The translations under genes were made by a program, and so were the position numbers. From NCBI GenBank assembly GCA_964591605.1, contig CAZQEN010000434.1, forward strand, positions 1-5,818: DNA of 5,818 nt, read 5' to 3'. Shown here one piece after another: positions 1-4,162 of this stretch. Source of the stretch: CAYLLT01 sp964591605 (GTDB lineage: Bacteria; Planctomycetota; Phycisphaerae; UBA1845; PWPN01). The notes below the pieces were generated by a model. It was not told where the DNA came from and searched no databases. It saw nothing but the letters and a program-made list of their open reading frames with translations. Position 1 is the first letter of the stretch, and each line of letters starts with the position of its first letter.

Positions 1-103
1 ACGGCGGCGCGGCGGGCGGGAATCGGGAACGAAAATGCGAAACCCGGTCGCCGCGGCGACCCGATCAGCATCTTGCGCCCGGATACGGATGGGGTGCATC
101 AAA

Positions 104-181
104 GGCGTCTTACGACGCACGCAGGTGGTACCACTCGCCTGCACAGAGGCGGGGTAAGACGTGCTGGTCGTCTTCCGGAAG
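104..181. repeat. Cluster of inverted repeats, possible structured RNA
   Basis: Four inverted repeats lie back to back: GCGTC/GACGC around a 4-base loop (105-118; on the minus strand the loop reads GTAA, a GNRA type), GCAGG/CCTGC (121-125 with 138-142) enclosing the perfect palindrome GTGGTACCAC (125-134), AAGACG/CGTCTT around a 7-base loop (156-174), and the palindrome CTTCCGGAAG (172-181). This density is suggestive of folded RNA, but in GC-rich DNA short inverted repeats also arise by chance. No U-tract follows, so it is not a standard terminator. Confidence 0.35.
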
Positions 182-591
182 CGTCGGCGACAACTGGCAG
201 GTGCCGGCTCGAACGACGCGCCTGTCGCGCTGCGGCAGTTCCCCCGCGCCGGCGGTGCCGCCGAGACTCCGAGACGACTCCAGTACTATGCCACCAGGAA
301 CTAGACCTGTCAAGACCCTGTGTTCGATCTGAGCGCCTCCGGCGGCCGTGCGAGAGGCTCGGCCAAGCACAGCAGTTCACCCGTGTGTCGGGCGCAAACG
401 CGAAAGCCACCCAGTCACCTGGAGATAAGCCCAGGGTCCCGCGGGCCAGCGCTATCAGATACTGATGCCAGGGATATAACGCTTGCGACAGGGCGGCTGC
501 CGGAACCCGGGGTTATCAGCGCCCCAGCCGTCTGCCCGACGGACGGTCGCGTCCGGTTGGGGGACGCCCTCCGGGCAGCGAGCAAGAGCGC

Positions 592-637
592 CTCACATCT
601 CACATCTCACGTCTCACATCCGCCTCACATCTCACGA
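592..637. repeat. Heptanucleotide tandem repeat (CTCACAT)n
   Basis: Six copies of a 7-base unit are visible: CTCACAT (592-598), CTCACAT (599-605), CTCACGT (606-612), CTCACAT (613-619), a 4-base interruption CCGC (620-623), CTCACAT (624-630) and CTCACGA (631-637). The array is much less GC-rich than its surroundings. It is about 200 bases upstream of the next gene, so a role in that gene's expression is not indicated. Confidence 0.8.
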
Positions 638-670
638 CGCCCTCGGCAACTCGCAAGGCCCCTGGCTCAT

Positions 671-735
671 GCTGCAGGTTCTGACGGTTGCGGGCAAGGC
701 CGCTCGCTGACGCTGCGGGTTCTGATGGTTCGGGC
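671..735. repeat. Diverged direct repeat, 41-base period
   Basis: Bases 671-695 and 712-735 are near copies: both begin GCTGC, share GGTTCTGA and GGTT, and end CGGGC, with two substitutions and one single-base gap. The copies begin 41 bases apart. This looks like an old local duplication in non-coding DNA. Confidence 0.6.
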
Positions 736-737
736 CG

Positions 738-757
738 CCGGGTCCGACGGACCCCGG
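738..757. repeat. Bulged GC hairpin upstream of promoter
   Basis: CCGGGTCC (738-745) pairs with GGACCC-c-GG (749-757) around a 3-base loop, giving eight pairs with one bulged C. It lies about 50 bases upstream of the -10-like element of the next gene. No T-tract follows, so an intrinsic terminator is not supported. Confidence 0.4.
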
Positions 758-804
758 CTCTTGCCACGTCGGCCCGGGCCGTCGCCCCGCCGGACCACGG
801 GCGG

Positions 805-810
805 TAGAAT
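805..810 (+). promoter_or_regulatory. -10-like element TAGAAT
   Basis: TAGAAT matches the sigma-70 -10 consensus at five of six positions and lies 25 bases before the start codon at 836, which would give a very short leader that still includes the ribosome binding site. I see no convincing -35 hexamer at 16-18 bases upstream. The hexamer is flanked by GGCG (800-803) and CGCC (812-815). Confidence 0.4.
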
Positions 811-820
811 TCGCCATCCA

Positions 821-827
821 GAGGAGG
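821..827 (+). promoter_or_regulatory. Ribosome binding site GAGGAGG
   Basis: GAGGAGG is a strong Shine-Dalgarno sequence ending 8 bases before the ATG at 836. It fixes the start of the gene there, although the same frame stays open upstream to about 320. Confidence 0.8.
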
Positions 828-835
828 CCGCCAGC

Positions 836-1486
836 ATGCTGAGGTTCGAGCCGAGTTCCTACGGGGCCGTAATCGCCGACCTGCTCGAAGTTGAGCGTCT
901 GCCGGCACTTGGGCCAGGCACCCCCAACCGGGCGGTACGCGCGCAACTCGATCGCGCGACGATTGATCGTCTGTTCGCCCCTGACACGCCGCCTCAGGCT
1001 GTGCCCGCCCGCGAAGCGGAGTCGCGCAGCGACCCCGGCGAGTCCAGGGTCGCCCATACGGCAATCAGGGACCGGACCATGGCCGAGGCCTGCCGCAGCG
1101 CGCTGTGGCTCTACCACGACTTCCTCGACGAATCCCACACCATCAGCCAGTCCATCGAGACCACCACCGGCTCCTACTGGCACGGGATCATGCACCGGCG
1201 CGAGCCCGACTTCTCCAACGCCGCCTACTGGTTCCGGCGGGTGGGCCGGCACCCGGTGTTTCCCGCACTGGCCGCGGCCGCCCGCGAGATCGCCCAACAG
1301 GCCGAGTCGATCGAGCGCGCCGACTGGCTGCGGTCCATCGAATCGTGGGACCCGCTTGCCTTCATCGACCTGTGCGAAACCGTCTACGCCACGCCCGGCC
1401 CCGATCACGAACTCTGCCGCCGGATCTCACTCGCCGAATGGCAGCTCCTCTTCGATCACTCCTACCGAAACGCGACAGGTGCATGA
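836..1486 (+). CDS. Conserved protein of unknown function (216 aa)
   Basis: The function is not known. The ATG at 836 is chosen because of the strong ribosome binding site just upstream; the sequence before it in the same frame is repeat DNA and does not read like protein. The protein has a weakly structured first part (residues 1-80, including a Pro/Ala/Ser/Arg-rich stretch at about 50-75) and a well-ordered second part (about 81-216). The second part holds a dense block of aromatic and charged residues: W91, Y93, H94, D95, H101, then a GSYWHGIMHRREPDFSN block at 112-128 and YWFRRVG at 131-137. This block resembles, from memory, uncharacterised short proteins common in planctomycetes; I cannot name a Pfam family. 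The cluster of His, Asp and Glu could bind a metal or form an active site, which is an inference only. There is no signal peptide or membrane segment, so it is probably cytoplasmic. The gene appears to be transcribed alone. Confidence 0.85.
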   Translation: MLRFEPSSYGAVIADLLEVERLPALGPGTPNRAVRAQLDRATIDRLFAPDTPPQAVPAREAESRSDPGESRVAHTAIRDRTMAEACRSALWLYHDFLDESHTISQSIETTTGSYWHGIMHRREPDFSNAAYWFRRVGRHPVFPALAAAAREIAQQAESIERADWLRSIESWDPLAFIDLCETVYATPGPDHELCRRISLAEWQLLFDHSYRNATGA

Positions 1487-1517
1487 TTGATTCCGCGTGA
1501 CCCAACGACGGGGTCCA

Positions 1518-1589
1518 TTGTGGTGCGGGCGTCCCGCCTGCACGTGTCCTGGCGCGCCGGGAAGATCCCGATGCATCGGGACGCCACAA
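1518..1589. repeat. 72-bp palindromic intergenic element (REP/MITE-like)
   Basis: The ends are complementary: TTGTGG (1518-1523) and CGTCCC (1530-1535) pair with GGGACG (1578-1583) and CCACAA (1584-1589), leaving the six bases TGCGGG (1524-1529) as a bulge. Inside are a GCGGG/CCCGC hairpin (1526-1537), the palindrome GGCGCGCC (1551-1558) and a perfect 16-bp palindrome TCCCGATGCATCGGGA (1566-1581). Outside it GGGTCC (1511-1516) and GGACCC (1623-1628) can also pair. The nested structure is typical of a dispersed palindromic repeat without coding capacity. The motif CGGGCGTCCCGCCTGC is one I associate with repeated intergenic sequences of planctomycetes, but copy number cannot be seen from one window. 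Confidence 0.6.
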
Positions 1590-1655
1590 ACGGCCGGCTC
1601 CGCCGCCCACCTGAAGGGTCTCGGACCCAGACGCGGCGTGAAACCACCAGAGAGC

Positions 1656-1684
1656 AGGACAGGCCGACCGGCGGCGGCTATAGT
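1656..1684 (+). promoter_or_regulatory. Promoter of the oxidoreductase gene
   Basis: AGGACA (1656-1661, four of six bases of the -35 consensus) and TATAGT (1679-1684, five of six of the -10 consensus) are separated by exactly 17 bases. Transcription would begin near 1691 and leave a leader of about 50 bases before the ATG at 1740. The -10 is flanked by CGGC and GCCG (1675-1678 and 1685-1688). Confidence 0.55.
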
Positions 1685-1727
1685 GCCGGGGTTCGGCCGC
1701 CGGACAGGGATGACGCGTCAGCTGATC

Positions 1728-1732
1728 GGAGA
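1728..1732 (+). promoter_or_regulatory. Ribosome binding site GGAGA
   Basis: GGAGA ends 7 bases before the ATG at 1740 and supports that start over the in-frame ATG at 1710, which has only a poorly spaced AGGG before it. Confidence 0.6.
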
Positions 1733-1739
1733 ACGTTCC

Positions 1740-3059
1740 ATGCCCGGCACTCCCGACGACCTGCCCGCTGCCTCTCGCACCCGTCGTGACTTTCTAAAGC
1801 GTTCCGCGGCCGGGGTGGCCAGCGCCGGCGTCCTGAGCGTGGCCCAGAGCGCCCACGCGGCCGGCAACGAGTCGATCCGCATCGGCCTGATTGGCTGCGG
1901 CGGACGGGGCACCGGCGTGACCTCCAGCAGCCTGGCCGCCGGGCCCTCCGTCAAGCTCGTCGCGATGGGCGACGTATTCGCCACCCGCGTCCAGGAGAGC
2001 CGCAATCACCTCCGCCAGAAACACGGAGAGCAGGTGCAGGTCGATGACGACCACTGCTTCGCCGGCCTCGACAGCTACCAGAATGTGATCGAATCGGCCG
2101 ACGTGGTGCTCATCGCCTGCGCCTCCAAATTCCACCCGATGTACAGCGAGGCGGCCGTCCGGGCCGGCCGGCACGTCTTCGTCGAAAAGCCCCACGGCAT
2201 CGACCCGCCCGGCGTGCGGCGCATGAAGGCCGTCTGCGACCTGGCCCAGACCAGGGGGGTGTGCGTTCTCTCGGGCCTGCAGAGCCGCTGGCATCCCGGC
2301 TACCAGGAGACGATCAAGCGCATCCACGACGGGGCCATCGGCGACATCACGGCGGTTCAGGCGATGTTCCTGCGGGCACCCTACGGCCTGCACGCCCGCG
2401 AGCCGCAGCTCAGCGAACTGCAGTACCAGTTCCGCAACTGGTACCACTTCTGCTGGCTCTCGGGCGACGACGTGCCGCAGTCGCTGGTGCACAACATGGA
2501 CCGCGTCGCCTGGGCGATGAAGGAAGAGATGCCGACGTGGGCGTTCGGACTGGCCGGCCGGTCGGCGTCGTTCGGCGAGCAGTACGGCGACATGTTCGAC
2601 CATCACACCGTCGTGTACGAATACGCCTGCGGCGCGCGGGTGTACGCCCTGGCCCGCACCCAGGAGAACACCTACCACAACTTCAGCGAGATCCTCATGG
2701 GCACGAAGGGCACCTGTTACCTGGCCGAGTGCCGGATCGAGGGCGAGGCGCCGTGGAAGTACGAGGGGCAGGCGCCAGACCCGACGGGCATCGAGCAGAA
2801 AGCCCTCGTCGACGCCGTGCGCGAGGGCAGGCTGATCAACAGCGGCTATCACATGGTCAACAGCACCATGGTGACCGTGCTGGGCCAGATGGCGTGCTAT
2901 TCCGGGCGGGCCACCAAGTGGAGGCAGATGTGGAGCTCGGAGTACAGCTTCGGGCCGCTCCCCGACCAGGTGACGCTGGACATGGACCCGCCGACCCGGC
3001 CGGACAGCACGGGCAACTATCCGCTGCCCCGCCCGGGCGTCACGAAGATGGTGAGCTGA
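1740..3059 (+). CDS. Tat-exported Gfo/Idh/MocA family oxidoreductase
   Basis: This is a 439-residue NAD(P)-dependent oxidoreductase of the Gfo/Idh/MocA family, whose members act mostly on sugars, inositols and related polyols; the substrate cannot be read from the sequence. Residues 1-41 form a twin-arginine signal: a short n-region, TRRDFLKR at 14-21, a weakly hydrophobic Ala/Gly/Val stretch and an AHA|A cleavage site near 40. The Rossmann domain follows, with GLIGCGGRG at 49-57 as the dinucleotide-binding loop, and the family's EKP motif at 149-151. The C-terminal alpha/beta domain carries GDDVPQSLVHNMD (242-254), the position of the family's catalytic Asp/His region, with H251 a likely catalytic residue. 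Length is normal for secreted planctomycete members. Export through Tat implies that it folds and takes up its cofactor in the cytoplasm before crossing, as known for glucose-fructose oxidoreductase. It has its own promoter and no operon partner. The ATG at 1740 is preferred; 1710 would add ten residues. Confidence 0.93.
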   Translation: MPGTPDDLPAASRTRRDFLKRSAAGVASAGVLSVAQSAHAAGNESIRIGLIGCGGRGTGVTSSSLAAGPSVKLVAMGDVFATRVQESRNHLRQKHGEQVQVDDDHCFAGLDSYQNVIESADVVLIACASKFHPMYSEAAVRAGRHVFVEKPHGIDPPGVRRMKAVCDLAQTRGVCVLSGLQSRWHPGYQETIKRIHDGAIGDITAVQAMFLRAPYGLHAREPQLSELQYQFRNWYHFCWLSGDDVPQSLVHNMDRVAWAMKEEMPTWAFGLAGRSASFGEQYGDMFDHHTVVYEYACGARVYALARTQENTYHNFSEILMGTKGTCYLAECRIEGEAPWKYEGQAPDPTGIEQKALVDAVREGRLINSGYHMVNSTMVTVLGQMACYSGRATKWRQMWSSEYSFGPLPDQVTLDMDPPTRPDSTGNYPLPRPGVTKMVS

Positions 3060-3161
3060 CGCGAGCGGCGCTGCATGCGTCCGCGCGCGGCTGGCGTGCA
3101 CGTCCGGGCGGTTCAATCCGGCGGAGGATCGTCCTCGCTCGCGCTTCAGGATCCACCGGCG
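3060..3161. terminator. Convergent gap with inverted repeats
   Basis: The two flanking genes end facing each other with 102 bases between their stop codons. CGCGAGCG (3060-3067) is complementary to CGCTCGCG (3136-3143), and GAGGA/TCCTC (3124-3136) forms a compact hairpin with a 3-base loop. Either could help end transcription from both sides, but there is no T-tract on either strand, so this is only a tentative bidirectional terminator region. Confidence 0.3.
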
Positions 3162-3932
3162 TTAACCGCGGACGGCGATGGCCACCACCGCCGCGGCGAC
3201 GGCGGCCCCGGCCAGCACCACCGTCACGATGAACAGCATCAGGAACCGCCGGCTCTGCCTCGCGATGAGCTTCGTGAGCAGCTCGCTGTGCTGGGCCGCG
3301 CTGCTGTTCATGTCGCGCAGGACCTGCGTCTGGGCGGTGTTGAAATCGCCAAGGCTGGTGATGGCCGTCCCGAGCCGGTCCATGGTCTGCGAGGTGAGCA
3401 GATTCTGCTCGCCGGTCAGGTCGAGCTGATGCTTGATGCCCGAGAGGGTCTCGCTCTGCAGGCGGGCGACTCTGGGAAACTCCTCGATGGACTCGGCCAT
3501 CTTCTGGGTCCGGTTGTTCGTGGTCTCGAGGTGGCCGGCGATGGCCTGAAGCGTCTCGACCTGCCGCCGGGAGGAGTCCGGGATGTGGTCCAGGCTGCGG
3601 GCGAGGTGTTCGAGGGCGGTGCAGATGCGCTCGGTTCGCTCGCCCTGCTCACAAAGGTGCTTCTGAACGGCCTCGACGACCTGCGTGACGCGCTCGTAGC
3701 CCTCCTGGAGCTTGGCGAGGGTCTGGTCGCGTTTCGTCCAGCGGGACAGCGCGCCGACCGGCTTGTCGGCCGGGCTCTCGCCGTCGGGCCCGCCCGGATA
3801 CTCGACCCCGTCCATCAGCAGGCCGTCTTCCCCGACTTCCGGCAGGTCCAGCCGCGGCCTCTGCGGGGGAGCCCCGCGGAGCCGCTCGACAAACCGGGTC
3901 CACCACGACGCATGTGTCTGGGTCATCGACAT
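3162..3932 (-). CDS. Coiled-coil protein with C-terminal membrane anchor
   Basis: I do not recognise a named family. The 256-residue product has a short N-terminal part (1-60) rich in Pro, Gly and Asp, then a long helical, heptad-like region (about 63-228) rich in Gln, Glu, Leu and Thr and nearly free of Pro and Gly, and finally one hydrophobic segment (about 230-253) ending in a three-residue tail VRG. Basic residues just before it (ARQSRRF, 224-230) fit a positive-inside rule, so the coiled coil should face the cytoplasm in a tail-anchored arrangement. Such proteins often scaffold or tether partners, and the helical repeats resemble those of chemoreceptor or phage tail-like coiled coils, but no signalling motif is present. 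The start at 3932 is chosen because GGAGGA sits 8 bases upstream; in-frame ATGs at 3956 and 3926 are poorly spaced. A TACGAT sequence (minus strand, 3993 to 3988) is a weak -10 candidate. Confidence 0.85.
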   Translation of the reverse strand: MSMTQTHASWWTRFVERLRGAPPQRPRLDLPEVGEDGLLMDGVEYPGGPDGESPADKPVGALSRWTKRDQTLAKLQEGYERVTQVVEAVQKHLCEQGERTERICTALEHLARSLDHIPDSSRRQVETLQAIAGHLETTNNRTQKMAESIEEFPRVARLQSETLSGIKHQLDLTGEQNLLTSQTMDRLGTAITSLGDFNTAQTQVLRDMNSSAAQHSELLTKLIARQSRRFLMLFIVTVVLAGAAVAAAVVAIAVRG

Positions 3933-3940
3933 CAGACCGA

Positions 3941-3946
3941 TCCTCC
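3941..3946 (-). promoter_or_regulatory. Ribosome binding site GGAGGA (minus strand)
   Basis: On the minus strand GGAGGA lies 8 bases before the ATG at 3932. The next in-frame ATG (3926) would be 14 bases away, and the upstream one (3956) precedes this site, so it decides the start. Confidence 0.75.
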
Positions 3947-4032
3947 ATGCCGGCACAACAGAAGCGGGGCAGTCCGAACCCCGTGGATGATGCGCCGATC
4001 GTACCGGGTGCGAACGGCACGGTCAACGCGGC

Positions 4033-4060
4033 TTGTGGCTTCCCGCCGTCTTAATACAAT
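4033..4060 (+). promoter_or_regulatory. Promoter of the EF-G-like gene
   Basis: TTGTGG (4033-4038) and TACAAT (4055-4060, five of six consensus bases) are 16 bases apart. The AT-rich stretch TTAATACAAT stands out from the GC-rich surroundings. Transcription would start near 4067 and give a leader of about 80 bases, which contains the hairpin at 4105-4122. No recognisable riboswitch or attenuator is present. Confidence 0.55.
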
Positions 4061-4069
4061 GTAGGAACC

Positions 4070-4162
4070 ATGTTTGCCGCTCATTCACACTGGACCGGCT
4101 GCCTGCTCCCCCGGGGGGGAGCGTGCTTCACATCCTCTGGAGGAACCCATGCCTGCATATAG
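4070..4162 (+). CDS. Possible leader peptide overlapping the EF-G-like start
   Basis: A 30-codon frame starts with ATG at 4070 and stops at TAG 4160-4162, so it overlaps the first 14 bases of the EF-G-like gene in another frame. AGGA (4063-4066) precedes it by only 3 bases, and the predicted transcript start near 4067 would leave almost no room for a ribosome binding site, so translation would have to be leaderless. The peptide (MFAAHSHW at its start, four Cys further on) has no known match to me. It may be chance. Confidence 0.2.
   Translation: MFAAHSHWTGCLLPRGGACFTSSGGTHACI
4105..4122 (+). promoter_or_regulatory. Strong GC hairpin in the EF-G-like leader
   Basis: GCTCCCCC (4105-4112) is fully complementary to GGGGGAGC (4115-4122). 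It ends 16 bases before the Shine-Dalgarno sequence, inside the predicted transcript. No T-tract follows, so it is unlikely to be an intrinsic terminator. It could slow ribosome loading or stabilise the 5' end of the mRNA. Confidence 0.5.
4139..4144 (+). promoter_or_regulatory. Ribosome binding site GGAGGA
   Basis: GGAGGA lies 4 bases before the ATG at 4149, slightly close but strong. It supports this start for the EF-G-like gene, and the protein begins with the usual short lead (MPAYSTADIRNLALVGH) before the P-loop. Confidence 0.75.

Larger units (their letters stand above)
1..835. other. Gene-free region with repeats and hairpins
   Basis: No reading frame here looks like a protein. The open frames on both strands are Arg/Pro/Ser-rich, have no well-placed ribosome binding site and show no domain I recognise. 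I looked for tRNA, tmRNA, SRP RNA and RNase P RNA landmarks on both strands and found none that hold up. What is visible is a perfect 16-bp palindrome at 46-61, a run of inverted repeats at 104-181, a GC hairpin at 250-263, a small inverted repeat ATCAG-ATA-CTGAT at 454-466, a heptamer array at 592-637, a diverged direct repeat at 671-735, a bulged hairpin at 738-757 and the promoter region of the next gene at about 800-827. It may be intergenic DNA, decayed coding sequence or contain an unrecognised structured RNA. Confidence 0.6.

Noticed and set aside
121..142. T-box riboswitch based on GGTGGTACCAC
   Set aside because: Only the short motif matches; the other T-box elements, a terminator and a downstream aminoacyl-tRNA or amino acid gene are not seen. 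The structure is kept as a finding without that name.
99..410. Minus-strand short open frames (about 86-103 codons) in the first 410 bases
   Set aside because: Arg-rich composition, no ribosome binding site of note, and they run across the inverted-repeat cluster.
430..800. RNase P RNA on the minus strand, suggested by a CCTGGGCTTAT sequence near 425-440
   Set aside because: The other universally conserved RNase P RNA segments are absent at the expected distance upstream.
320..835. N-terminal extension of the 216-residue protein up to 388 residues
   Set aside because: The extension translates heptamer repeats and direct repeats into Ser/His/Arg-rich sequence, while a strong ribosome binding site sits immediately before the ATG at 836.
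1497..1739. Extension of the oxidoreductase to a GTG at 1497
   Set aside because: It would translate the palindromic element and the promoter, and would place the Tat motif nearly 100 residues into the protein, which is not workable for a signal peptide.
1794..3116. Minus-strand open frame of 440 codons opposite the oxidoreductase
   Set aside because: The + strand protein has a Tat signal and clear family motifs; the antisense product is His/Arg/Ala/Val-rich with no recognisable domain.
3075..4064. Long + strand open frame of 329 codons opposite the coiled-coil gene
   Set aside because: It has no good ribosome binding site, overlaps a gene with a well-placed one on the other strand, and reads as Leu/Gly/Ala/Asp-rich low-complexity sequence typical of antisense frames in GC-rich DNA.
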